A stretch of 61,472 bases of DNA, from contig JAUCBJ010006934.1 of NCBI GenBank assembly GCA_032718475.1, forward strand, positions 1 to 61,472, in the 5' to 3' direction. Below the pieces are notes generated by a model, which was not told the DNA's origin, made no database searches, and was given only the letters and a program-made list of their open reading frames with translations. Below, one piece after another: positions 10,015 through 19,740 of this stretch. This DNA comes from Nemertoderma westbladi. Lineage: Eukaryota > Xenacoelomorpha > Nemertodermatida > Nemertodermatidae. The first letter of the stretch is position 1; each line of letters starts with the position of its first letter. Made by a program: the position numbers and the translations under genes.

Positions 10015-10791
10015 TGTTGGATGCAACTCACTTCGTATGCATTCCTCGTATGCAAATACAAGGAAATGCATAGGAGCGGGGTTGTGGTGATTTGCGTTGA
10101 GTTTTGTCTGGTGGGTATCAAAAACAAAATTTTATTTTCAAAATTTTTGGAAAATTAGAAAATTTTAAAAATTAGAAGTGAACCCAAGACAATTCCAGAT
10201 GCTGTGTATAGACGCGTTTTGAATTCGTCTATAGATAAACAGTAATTTGAAAAGTCGTGAAGCCTGGAAAATAGCATTTAGAAACCATGGTGACGGCTAT
10301 ATTACGTAGGAGTGTAAATTGAGTTTAGCAACTTCCACAGATTGGTGCCAACAGTGCAACTAAGGTGCTAAAGGTTAGTAGCACCAGAGGCGTACATGGA
10401 CCCCACTCAGTAGTTTGCAGTGATGTGTGATGTTCGATTATCAAACCTGTGGGTTTGGTATAGTCGAGTATTGTGGCTATGGTCCTTTCTAACTACTGTA
10501 GTTTAGTACGAGTAATGGGAGTAGTTTGGGCATCAAAAAGTGAGTTGGTCACGGCCAGTTTATCTCCAAAGTTTTTGCGCTATGCATGGGAATAGGTTAG
10601 AGGATAGTTAGTTAGGAAGAGACGGGATCTAGAGAGTCGAACCTGAACTGCTGGAAGGCAGCGGGGGGGGGGGGGGGGGGGGGGGGTTCGGGAGGTCTGT
10701 CTTTCGGCAACATCTAACTGATTTACCCACAGTGTAATTGGTTACGTAACGGAACACTTATTGGGATATATATGTATATACGCGGGGCATA
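10015..10791 (+). other. Spacer between Pol and the second Gag-like gene
   Basis: No gene is seen. It contains a perfect 8-bp stem (10207-10214 with 10226-10233, around gacgcgttttgaattcgtc), one palindrome copy (10441-10458), a 24-base G run (10663-10686) and a stretch near 10342 beginning tggtgccaacag that resembles a tRNA primer-binding site. Whether it is one cannot be shown without an adjacent LTR. Confidence 0.4.
10663..10686 (+). repeat. Poly(G) run of 24
   Basis: An uninterrupted G homopolymer lies 105 bases upstream of the second Gag-like ATG. It could fold as a G-quadruplex or act as a polypurine tract; its exact length may be a sequencing estimate. Confidence 0.8.
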
Positions 10792-11664
10792 ATGGAGAAG
10801 GATATTAGAGCGCAACCGCGCAGAGGATTTACTGCCAGAGAGGAGGCGGAGTTACCATTCGCGCGACCGGGATGTAAAGATTCGAACGTTTACTACCATG
10901 GGCGGTCGGTGATGGAGCTAAATGGGAAATACAAACCCACTTATGATAAGGAATTACGGAGGGAAAGAATGAGAGCGTTGGGGGACCGTATGGAAGTTTT
11001 GCGAAGAGAGTATCGCACTCGGTATCCCTACGACTTCGCTTTAGACGTATGTGACATTAGTGCAGACCCGGACGAGGAGATCGCACGGCTGTACCATATG
11101 AATATGTATTTACGATATGAAGAACCTCTACCTGCAGTCCGCGATCAGTTCGACGGAATGCATCTGTACCGGAGGACTCGAGGCGAGGATCAGGAGACGC
11201 CGAAAATCTTCAGCGTGTACAAGCTGTTCTACAAGTGCGGTGAATGCATGAATAAACAAGACGTGGCGATTCCCGACCGACTAGACGAGCAACATCCAGA
11301 ACCGATATTAACGCGATGTCAAGCTCACCAGTTCCTTAGATATAACGAGGGAGGTTACCCGATGAGCAACCCGATGATCAGTATCGACTTCAGCGGAAAG
11401 CGACCTCCGAGACCCATTACGCCGACCGTTACGACATTAGATCCGTATACGGAGATTAAACCCTGTTCGACACCCAGTTTGATAGAGATGGCAGCGGCCA
11501 TTTCGCTGTACCGAGCCTATAAGGATCTAGAGGCGCGGCGCGGCGCGAAGCGGCACGGGACTCGGGTACCAAACCCGCGGGTTTGGAGCTCTCGAGTCCC
11601 TGGACTGCGTTTACTTCACCTCACCGAGCGAGAACCCTCACTCCTGAGCATCAGGACGACATAG
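10792..11664 (+). CDS. Second Gag-like gene, part 1 (290 aa); family not recognised
   Basis: It starts with ATG after cataATGGAG. The first half is charged and helical, with no family I recognise. Residues around 150-185 show C-x2-C ... C-x2-H spacing (CGEC...CQAH), a possible zinc ribbon. The frame stays open to TAG 11662-11664. The next frame (-1 relative to this one) is open from 11523, so the two overlap by about 140 bases. An 8-bp plus 8-bp hairpin built around a palindrome copy (11558-11600) sits in the overlap. No canonical slippery heptamer was found, so a lesion, an intron or unusual frameshifting are all possible. GC content and codon style match the preceding Pol rather than the AT-rich flanks, which supports membership of the same element. 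Confidence 0.55.
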   Translation: MEKDIRAQPRRGFTAREEAELPFARPGCKDSNVYYHGRSVMELNGKYKPTYDKELRRERMRALGDRMEVLRREYRTRYPYDFALDVCDISADPDEEIARLYHMNMYLRYEEPLPAVRDQFDGMHLYRRTRGEDQETPKIFSVYKLFYKCGECMNKQDVAIPDRLDEQHPEPILTRCQAHQFLRYNEGGYPMSNPMISIDFSGKRPPRPITPTVTTLDPYTEIKPCSTPSLIEMAAAISLYRAYKDLEARRGAKRHGTRVPNPRVWSSRVPGLRLLHLTEREPSLLSIRTT

Positions 11665-13361
11665 ACGCGTTGCGACGGGAGGAGCGAGCGGCGAAGGCGA
11701 AAGAGTTATTCGAGAATAGGATAGCGGAGTACAATAAGACCGCGGATAGACATCAAGAGGAGACGAGGAGAGTGACCGGATTTGTTCCACAGGCCGTATC
11801 TCAACCCCGACCGGTGTATTATTCCGACGGCAACGAACCTGCGATATTAGTAGATCATCCGGAGTCGCGAGAAGCGATAAGATTCTTGCCGATGGTAAGA
11901 ATGGCGGATCATTGGAACGTTGACTGTCTACGGGAAGTTTTATGCGCGAAGTTCTTGCGTGATGTCCCAATGCAGATCACAGATTATGACACATTGGACA
12001 AGATTGGAGCTCCGGGGAAGGAGAGCAAACTGTTTGGATGGTTGGATAAGTACATCAAAGTATGGGTCGCGGTGGCTACATTCCCAGACGACGAGGAGGT
12101 AGACCAGACGTGGCTGAGGAGGAAGGGTTCTTACACCCGATATGATGACCACAAGGCTATCGAGCGCATGTGGACCCCATCAGATGAGATTCAGCGTCAG
12201 TGGAGGAAAACGGAGGAATCACTGCAGGATTGGAGGGTGATGTTCTATGACAATGAAGGAGGGTCCCATCAGGAATGTTTGACTAGCAAGTGCATTCAAA
12301 TTCGCGCAGCCGATGGTGTGACTCATGTGTTTATGCGCGTGAGGGCGGATAGAGAGAGACCGGAGCCCATCATAACGACACAATATCGGAGGGGGAAGGA
12401 TCCTAGGGAGCAGATTTTGGAGGTATGCAGGCGAGGAGGTATGCACGGAGCGGAGCGTATCGACGCCAGGATGCTACCCAAGAAAGTTAGAGAGGCTATT
12501 CTCAACCAAGATTACGTCAAGGTGGGATCAGGAGTCCAGAGCGATTTGGAGAGTGACTTCAACGCCATGACTGATCTGGAAGATAGATTGCCGAGACCGT
12601 TTGTCGACACCAAGCTATTGTTGCTATGGGCACAGGATATTGGAATTTATAGAGAGTATCCCAACTCTGCCAAGACTGGTATGGGCTTCATAGCACACTT
12701 ATTGTATAATTGGGACTTTAAGTTAAAGACGCAGAAGAAATACGAGGAGGCGTATGGCGAATACAACACGCCACCGGGAGCGGAGTTCAAATCCCACTTC
12801 AAGCGGCAAGCGTTAGTGTATTGGAACATTTGCGCGCCACCCCGTGCGTCGCTACAATATTATTTGGTGCTTGAGTCGAACACGGTGACTTGTTTATTAG
12901 CGGATATCGTTGCGCGAGTTTTGAAGCGCCATCCATTGGTATTCGGAGGAGATCAATACGTTCGCTCGAAAGGGGGAATCCAATCCGACGTGATGAAGCG
13001 TTTCTTAACCCCGTTCTTCAACCAATCGTTAGAGAATACGTCGATGGTTAGGAGAGGATTAGCGATATTCGAAGGAGTATATCGACAGAACATCGGAGAT
13101 TTGGGAGACCGACCGTCGATGGAATATCCGACGCCAGAAGCCTTGGAGAAGTGGTTCGGGAATCAAACCCGCGGGTTTGGTACTCCCTTCCACTCGGAGG
13201 CTGATAGACCCGTTAAGGAGGGTTGGCCGGAGACGTTAGTAGAGGTGTTCGGAGTAGATCTTCCGGTGGAGAAGACATATCCGAAACGAACGCGGGAGGA
13301 AATATTGGAGATAGAGGACAAGGGCGAGGATGTTTACATTGTCTGGATCGACAACCGCTGA
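11523..13361 (+). CDS. Second Gag-like gene, part 2 (about 600 aa)
   Basis: This frame is open from the stop at 11520-11522 to TGA 13359-13361. The part after about 11640 reads as genuine protein: a charged helix (IDALRREERAAKAKEL) followed by a long mixed helical region. There is no signal peptide, membrane segment or recognised enzyme motif. The overall plan, a large helical region followed by zinc knuckles in the next frame, resembles a retroelement Gag, but the sequence is not the BEL/Pao Gag found at 4200-5150 or 46549-54204. A palindrome copy at 13163-13180 is translated as QTRGFG. The frame passes to part 3 by another -1 change near 13340-13361. Annotated only as Gag-like. Confidence 0.55.
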   Translation, partial: GSRGAARREAARDSGTKPAGLELSSPWTAFTSPHRARTLTPEHQDDIDALRREERAAKAKELFENRIAEYNKTADRHQEETRRVTGFVPQAVSQPRPVYYSDGNEPAILVDHPESREAIRFLPMVRMADHWNVDCLREVLCAKFLRDVPMQITDYDTLDKIGAPGKESKLFGWLDKYIKVWVAVATFPDDEEVDQTWLRRKGSYTRYDDHKAIERMWTPSDEIQRQWRKTEESLQDWRVMFYDNEGGSHQECLTSKCIQIRAADGVTHVFMRVRADRERPEPIITTQYRRGKDPREQILEVCRRGGMHGAERIDARMLPKKVREAILNQDYVKVGSGVQSDLESDFNAMTDLEDRLPRPFVDTKLLLLWAQDIGIYREYPNSAKTGMGFIAHLLYNWDFKLKTQKKYEEAYGEYNTPPGAEFKSHFKRQALVYWNICAPPRASLQYYLVLESNTVTCLLADIVARVLKRHPLVFGGDQYVRSKGGIQSDVMKRFLTPFFNQSLENTSMVRRGLAIFEGVYRQNIGDLGDRPSMEYPTPEALEKWFGNQTRGFGTPFHSEADRPVKEGWPETLVEVFGVDLPVEKTYPKRTREEILEIEDKGEDVYIVWIDNR

Positions 13362-14293
13362 CCGGAGAGGACGACATCGTATTAGACATTGGGAAAGAGG
13401 GAAGTGCGAAACCGATTGGAGACCTCATATACGAGAGGGCCTGGTTTCCACAAGCGCGTAGGTGTAAGTTATGCGGCAGCACAAGGCACAATCAAAAGTC
13501 GTGCGACGCGGTAGTAGAGGCGGCGCATAAGGTCTGCCGTTGGTGTAATGAGACCGACCATTTGTTTCACACGTGCACCGTCTTCATTTCTCAATGCGGA
13601 TATTGTGGAGTAAAGGGACATCGCAGCGCGAGATGTCAGTTGCGAGATGATTCCTTCCAAAACCATAGCGCTAACCTACTTCGGGAGATGTTAGATAAGT
13701 GGGAGAGTGTGGCCGACTACCACATTCAAGCGCAGATGCGTTGGTTACCATTTAAGGCGGGATACGGTTTCTGGGCAGTAGACCCCTCTCACGTTGCATA
13801 TGAGCCGTATTTACAGTCTTTGCCACAGTATCAAGAGCTCATCCTGACCGCTCAAGACCTTCCACAAAACACTGGAGTTATCGTAGTCCGAGAATACTTT
13901 AGACAGTTAAATATGGATAACAAGTATACTTGGAACTTTGTTGCCATTTGCGACCGGATTACAAAAGGTCTGTTTTCGGAAACTAGAAAAGTGGTACGCG
14001 CACGAGGTGATTGGAGGATGGCGGCTATACAATACCGCAACGAATTCTTGTTGACTCATGTACCAGTGGGGTCATTGACCGCTGAGAGGATACAGGAACA
14101 GAGAATCACAGCGACCACAACGTCGACCGCTGGAGCTCAAGGCTCGCGGAAAGAACCAGGAGGAGAGGTCCAAGACAAGCGTCAAGTCAAGGATGACCAC
14201 TGTCACTCTATTATAGAAGCGCAGAGATTGCCGCGCAAGGCGCAGGGAGCGTCGGAAAAGGCGCGAGTACCGAAAGAGGTGAGGTCTCTATAG
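13223..14293 (+). CDS. Second Gag-like gene, part 3: three CCHC zinc knuckles
   Basis: The true protein probably enters this frame near 13345. Residues 81-94 (CKLCGSTRHNQKSC), 105-118 (CRWCNETDHLFHTC) and 125-138 (CGYCGVKGHRSARC) are three consecutive CX2CX4HX4C knuckles, the nucleic-acid-binding signature of retroviral-type nucleocapsids. About 150 further residues follow, containing WLPFKAGYGFW and a basic C-terminal tail. The three perfect knuckles after a long helical region argue for a packaging or nucleic-acid chaperone role. A second Gag-like gene downstream of Pol is not a usual BEL/Pao arrangement. Confidence 0.7.
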   Translation: MAGDVSRGVRSRSSGGEDISETNAGGNIGDRGQGRGCLHCLDRQPLTGEDDIVLDIGKEGSAKPIGDLIYERAWFPQARRCKLCGSTRHNQKSCDAVVEAAHKVCRWCNETDHLFHTCTVFISQCGYCGVKGHRSARCQLRDDSFQNHSANLLREMLDKWESVADYHIQAQMRWLPFKAGYGFWAVDPSHVAYEPYLQSLPQYQELILTAQDLPQNTGVIVVREYFRQLNMDNKYTWNFVAICDRITKGLFSETRKVVRARGDWRMAAIQYRNEFLLTHVPVGSLTAERIQEQRITATTTSTAGAQGSRKEPGGEVQDKRQVKDDHCHSIIEAQRLPRKAQGASEKARVPKEVRSL

Positions 14294-15113
14294 GGTGCTC
14301 GCAACAGGCGGCGGCGGACTCGTGAGGGTCTGGGGGCACGTTAAATCTCCTTTTCAAAGTGCAAGGGAGATACTGATGGCCCTCGTGTCTAGCGAACCAT
14401 GAATCAACATGGTGCCGTGGTTCCGTCTAGTCGGCCTGTTGCCGTACTGCCAGTCCTGTACACAGTAGGGGTGGTGGCATGGCGTGATTTGTGGTGTCAT
14501 GTGGTGTGAACTGTGGTTTGTATGTGGGCGATCAGTGGCAGTTGCTTGGGGCTCGGATGGGTTCCTTTGACCATCAGCTGTTCCGTTTTTTTGATACTAT
14601 ATGTTATTGTCTCCATGTTCAGCTGATTGGTCTTTGAGATTTGTTTGGGCTTTTGAGTTTTCTGTTGCTGTGGGTACGTGAGTACACGTGATTGTGTGTA
14701 TGGCCACTGCGAGTGAGTGTGGGAAACCTTGCCAGTTGGCTCAGTCGCCGCTGGTATTAGTAGGACCATATTTTACTGCGCCCCAGCATACTTTGTGCAC
14801 ACAAAGTTATTTTGCCCTGACGGCAAAATAAAGTACTCTCGACTATCTCTTTCGCGATGTCTCTAGTCGATACAACTAGTCCCTCTCGATTTTGACCCCG
14901 ATTTTGTCTTTCCCGATTATGACCTCTGTGTGTGCATGGTATGTGTCCAATTTGTGTACTTGATATTGTGAACATCTGTTGAGTACACGTGTACAGTGAC
15001 TGGTAAGTGGTTACTTGTTCTTAGCTTTTGAGCAAGACAGTATTGTTTTTCAATACTGCCGGCGAGGCAGGTGAAAATGAGTCAAAATTCCATGTTGGGT
15101 AGCGCAAGCCCAC
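14294..15113 (+). other. Non-coding stretch after the second Gag-like gene
   Basis: No domain is recognised. It includes a short hairpin, ttttgccctgacggcaaaa (14810-14828), similar to the one just upstream of the first Gag ATG. Confidence 0.3.
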
Positions 15114-15665
15114 ATGGGACAAGACCGTCGGTTAGGCCCAAGGGCGACCTTGGTGCTCGATCGCTATCGACTGGTCCACCTGCCGGTTGACTCTCTGAGT
15201 TGGCTCAATGTACAGTCAGGCCACAGTAAGTTGACAGTAGCCGCCTATCTGGCTACACGTTCGACGAGCTGTGCCGGTGTGATCGGGGAATTGAAAATTG
15301 AACCCGGGAAGCATCGGGCCACCCCCCGGCCCGGTCTGATAATAACATCAGTCGGACTGGCCCCAGGGGTGGTGGAAACACGTCCGCCTCATGGGTGCGC
15401 CTCAGGGAGGAGCCCAGAAGGACGAAAGCGGCAACTGCAGAAGGAAGAGTTGGCGGAAGCGACCACAGGAGCACGACAATTGGGACGAGGCCGAGGTAGA
15501 AGTACCAGCTGGGAGTCTGTCGGGGCTCAGGGAACATCGTCGCCGGTTCCGGGGAGTGACGCCTCACGGACGCCGTCAACAGAGTCTACAGGGGGTAGAC
15601 TGGTGTATCTGGGAAGAGGGCGAAAGAGGGTAGCGAGCCCAAAGAACCCAGGAGCGGGTCGATAA
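15114..15665 (+). CDS. GC-rich hypothetical ORF (183 aa)
   Basis: An ATG-initiated open frame in a locally GC-rich stretch. The N-terminal half has short hydrophobic patches and the C-terminal half is Gly/Arg/Ser-rich and basic (LGRGRGRSTSW, GRGRKRVASP). I recognise no family. It could be a small basic nucleic-acid-binding product of the element, or chance openness caused by base composition. Confidence 0.3.
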   Translation: MGQDRRLGPRATLVLDRYRLVHLPVDSLSWLNVQSGHSKLTVAAYLATRSTSCAGVIGELKIEPGKHRATPRPGLIITSVGLAPGVVETRPPHGCASGRSPEGRKRQLQKEELAEATTGARQLGRGRGRSTSWESVGAQGTSSPVPGSDASRTPSTESTGGRLVYLGRGRKRVASPKNPGAGR

Positions 15666-16013
15666 TACATTATAGCACAGGGCGACAGACTCTAGATATA
15701 TACATCATCGTCGCTCTGATGTATATTGTAGCATTTTAGAAATATCCGACTAGACTCATATACACTAGTTGAGCTGTTTTGAATTTATATTATGAGAGAG
15801 GCGAAGGAAGTGATTGGGGAGACAAACCTGCGGGTTTGGCTTACTCCTTTCACTTGCCCTAGCAAAAATTTTATATTTGATCTTGTATGTAGTAATCATT
15901 ATGTAGTACGAACGAGAAACAATATTTTGTAAATTTAATTTGTATGTAATAATCGTTAAACAGTGAGAGAGATAATATTTGTAAAATTAATTTGTATGCA
16001 ATTCATTATGCAA

Positions 16014-16272
16014 TATTGTAAACGTTCGAATAAACATTATAAAATAATAAAAACCGACGCGTTTCGAATTTTAATTCGTCTTCAGGTATATAATATTATT
16101 TATATATTATATTATTTTATATTATATATTATATTATTATATTATATATTATATTATATTATATATATTTTATTATTATAATATAATATTATATTATATA
16201 CCTGAAGACGAATTAAAATTCGAAACGCGTCGGTTTTTATTATTTTATAATGTTTATTCGAACGTTTACAAT
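16014..16272. repeat. Long foldback with AT-only loop
   Basis: The left arm starts near 16014 (attgtaaacgttcgaataaa) and is matched perfectly by the reverse complement ending near 16272. Both arms run through ataataaaaaccgacgcgtt and attcgtcttcaggtata, about 85 bases each. The middle (about 16095-16195) is an AT-only run. A smaller hairpin with the same core, gacgcgttttgaattcgtc, occurs at 10211-10229. Confidence 0.9.
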
Positions 16273-18675
16273 GTTAACTCTAGCTACTTTATTATGCAAT
16301 ATCTATAGCAATATTTTGTAAATAGTAGGATTTATAGTATCAAGTATTTAGATTATTTGAAAGGAAATTTATTTTGTTTGTATACATCACCTTATACTCT
16401 TCTACAGTTGGAGGGAAACATTGTATGATTTCCCTTGGAGCGGTGTTACGGTATATGGCGCTGTACACATTATTAGCCATTATACAGTATAATATATTGG
16501 TCCATTATGCAGTATAATATATTAGTCCGTTATACTGTACGCAATATTAGTCCGTTATGCAGTATAATATTTTAGATAAGATATAATAGCGAGGTGATAT
16601 TTAGATAGGGAAATTGAAACGCCCATATATTTTGAACTCATCCATTTTGTATAGTATGTAGCCCTACCTACGTAATTTTGTATTAAGATATAAGTAGATA
16701 GTTCCAGGGTAGCAAGTTCAGTTGGACCCTGGATTTTGTGCTTGCTGTTATTAGCTTCGATAGGGCTAGCATCTAGGGACGCTATCCTAACCATTCCGCA
16801 GCCAGGGACATGATCCATTACCATATATGGTAATAATTTGAGGGTTTGGGAAGCAATAGGGCTACAATCCGGCTTTCTAATTGGACTAACTGCTTCCAGG
16901 TTGGTCTAATGCTAGCGCGGACTGGAGAGCCAATAGGAGAGCGATTGCATCACCCTTATTGCATCACCCTTCTCGGATCACCTATAAATTGGCGGTTTGC
17001 TGGTAGAGCTGTACCAATTCCCTATTCCCTCAGTCCTTATTACCAATCTCTATATCACCCTTCACCTACTTTTAGGAGTACAATTTTGTGCGTATTTTCT
17101 GCATTTCTACCTTTGATTAATTTTCTTGAAATGATTTGCAAATTTATAATTTCTGTTTGATTCTTGTTGTGTTTCTCAATCAATCTCAAAGATTACTGCT
17201 AATTACATCATGGAACTGTGATTTCTACCCTTTTGTTAATGGTTCTATGTAATTCTTTTCGACGCAATAATCCTACGGGATTTCTGAGACTGTCAGACTT
17301 GTGATTTGCATGCGCCGCTACGGTAGCTATTCAATCAATGGAGGGCTAAGGTGCCAGTAGGCGGTGGGCTCATCGGGGGGTTAGCGACGAAGGGAGTGCG
17401 GAGGATTCAAAGGCGGGCAACGCTGGCGGGGGTCAACGTTGTGGTCGGGCAATTTGGGCTGTAGGTTGGAGACCGCTCGCTGGTACAGTAATTAGGGGGC
17501 TGATGATCCAGGTTTTGTCTCTATTTAGTATTAGGGGGCAGGAATTGGGTTAGTTAGGAAGCCTAGATGTACCCGGGAGGGGCCTGCATACCTCACAGTA
17601 GATTGCGAATTAGTCAATTGCGAATTATTATGTTGCGAATTATATAATTGCAGATTGTATAATTGCAAGTCGTGCTATTGTGATCTGTGATTGCTGACGC
17701 TGATTGGTGTGTTACTGAAGTGTGCCTATGATTACGAATGCTTAGGTAGGCGCCCCTTTCTCTTTGATTGATTTCTATTTCTTAGTTACAACAAATAATT
17801 ACTGATTAGGTCAAAGTAATACGGCATTTTAGGCTATTACTAGCGAAACCTGTTGTGTAATAAATTAGAATTACGCATTCTGGAACTCTTAGTAATTAGT
17901 ACGCTGTTACATATTTGTGACTGTAATTGATTAGTAAAATTAAGAATTAGTACGCAGCATAGCGGAGAGTAGCTAAGGTAATAATTTAGAGTACCGTAAA
18001 CTATTCACGCTGAGCGGTTATTTGCATTAGCGGGCAATAAGCTAGATCGCAGTAGTCAGTACGCAAGACACTAGTAAATTGCTGGCCTAAAGCCAGCTGC
18101 AGGCAAGTTTAGACCCAGAGCGGTATCACCTACGAAAGACATTGTACTGTACCATTATTCGATATTTTAAATATTCTCGCATTCACACATTCCGTTAGGG
18201 AACCCTCAGTATTCGCGATTAGAAGAGACGTAAGCATTGGCGTATTTCAGTGGTAAAATTAGGCGTAAGAATATACTCTGAGTGCAAAGCCCCTCGCACT
18301 CGTCTTAAGTAAGCTTAGGGAGCCGACTCGGGTTTATTGTTTTGGTTATTCCCGCGTGGCTCATAGATTCGAACAGTTAGCTCTCTATCGAGCGATCGGT
18401 AGAGAAAGGAACAAGCGATTTTGCAGGAGCCGTGTAAATTTAGTAAAATATATTAGCGGACGGTAGATTAGCGCCATCCAACGGTAAGTAGCGGTTTTGT
18501 ATTTAGCAACCTTTACAATTTAGTAATAGCACGCTCCTGATCCCCTTTACTTAACAGTAGAGCAGTCTTTGTGTCTTATTGGTTAGGCGAGAGCTCATTA
18601 GGTTGGCAGAGAGGTATACGGGTATTTGTCTGTTCAACAGTTCTGCTGTTAGTATAGGTGTCGCGGTTGTTTATC
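16273..18675 (+). other. Right flank of element 1; no gene seen
   Basis: About 2.4 kb with no convincing open frame or domain. It includes three to four short repeats of a tccRttatRcagtataatat type (16480-16575) and repeats of ttgcgaattat (17608-17660). No copy of the 5' leader was recognised. Confidence 0.35.
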
Positions 18676-18792
18676 ACTAGGCTAAGATAACTGGGGAATG
18701 TTCTCAGCCTAGGCTTAGACGACTGAGGAGTGTTCTCAGCCTAGGCTGAGACGACTGGGGAGTCATTTCAAGAGGGAGTTATCTCAGCCTTG
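18676..18792. repeat. Right cluster of palindromic repeats, inverted relative to the left cluster
   Basis: Units occur at 18677-18686 (half), 18703-18718, 18735-18750 and 18782-18790 (half). The string from 18677 reads like the reverse complement of bases 1-60, including the spacers ataactgggg and gacgactggggag. From 18793 the sequence changes to ordinary AT-rich DNA, so this is the likely right end of the element. Confidence 0.75.
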
Positions 18793-19740
18793 TACACCGG
18801 TAAAACTGAACTCCATCTGCTTCTAAATATTATGCCAGATAACTGTTAATTATATTTTTAATTAAATTTTTATTGATTACAATAATAACAGACATCCATA
18901 ATTCCACCATCCAACAGACATCCAGCATAATCCATCTTCAAATATAGTCGATTATTCTTTTATTTCAAATTAAATTGATGATAAATCAATAATTTTTTTC
19001 AAAATTGTATCACGGCCTCAATGCTAAAGATACAGCTTATATGAGGACAAATTGTAAAAAACTACGATTGAGGATTCAAAAGAAACTTACCAAAGGCCGC
19101 CAATATTATAACTGTCAGCATATAGTTAAACATAGTTCAGTGAGAACAATGTATTTTATTATTTTGTATTTGCTAGAAATAATTGTTTGTAAAATAATGC
19201 ATAATATTATCAATAGTAGTGCATATTATATTAAACAACTGTCATTATGGCTAATTTTATATGCGTTTAAAACCTAATCCAAACAATAACAATCAATAAA
19301 TCACAACACTCAACACTCTAAATTGTATTGCGTATATTTTCTTAAGAAAATTATGGATTGTGTAAAAAGGATTAAACAGGAATTATAATATAACATATGG
19401 TGACAACAAAATAAACACTCTAAATATTGAATGATATTGAATCAATACTGAAAACCATATGTAACCAACCTACTTGCATGGGATAGCAGGGTGAATGAGC
19501 CGATTAGTGAGTGTATGTTTAGACACAGGAGTACTTTCTTATTGTCCTTCATTCATCGTTTCCATTTACATTATTGGTATTGGTATTACGACGACAAGAC
19601 AAATTCTATTCAGAAGTCTTGTATCCAAATTTCGGTTTTTCGGTTCAAATCGGTTTTTTCTTTCTAAAACCAATCTTATTCATAATTGTGGTTCACTATG
19701 TTCTACGCATGTCCTTAGATTATCACAATGATAATGGGGT

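Larger units (their letters stand above)
1919..15839. repeat. Eight dispersed copies of an 18-base palindrome
   Basis: The consensus YCAAACCYGYGGGTTTGG occurs at 1919-1936 (diverged), 3517-3534, 6136-6152 (diverged), 8351-8368, 10441-10458, 11569-11586, 13163-13180 and 15822-15839. The best copies (11569 and, except at its first base, 13163) are perfect dyads around cccgcggg. Spacing is 1.1-2.7 kb. Six copies lie in reading frames and two are non-coding. Within coding sequence the motif is read in all three frames (PNPRVW, KPAGL, QTRGFG), so the shared constraint is on the nucleic acid rather than the protein. I saw no copies in elements 2 or 3. Confidence 0.85.

Noticed and set aside
10342-10360. 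tRNA primer-binding site marking a second LTR element
   Set aside because: The sequence begins tggtgccaacag as many such sites do, but no LTR was seen next to it and no specific tRNA match can be shown without a search.
11550-11664. Canonical -1 slippery heptamer before the 11558 hairpin
   Set aside because: I checked the in-frame codons from 11521 to 11664 and found no X-XXY-YYZ heptamer.
1-18792. Classification of the region as a Polinton/Maverick
   Set aside because: Size and inverted ends are suggestive, but there is no protein-primed DNA polymerase B, packaging ATPase, capsid or retroviral-like Polinton integrase; the enzymes are BEL/Pao.
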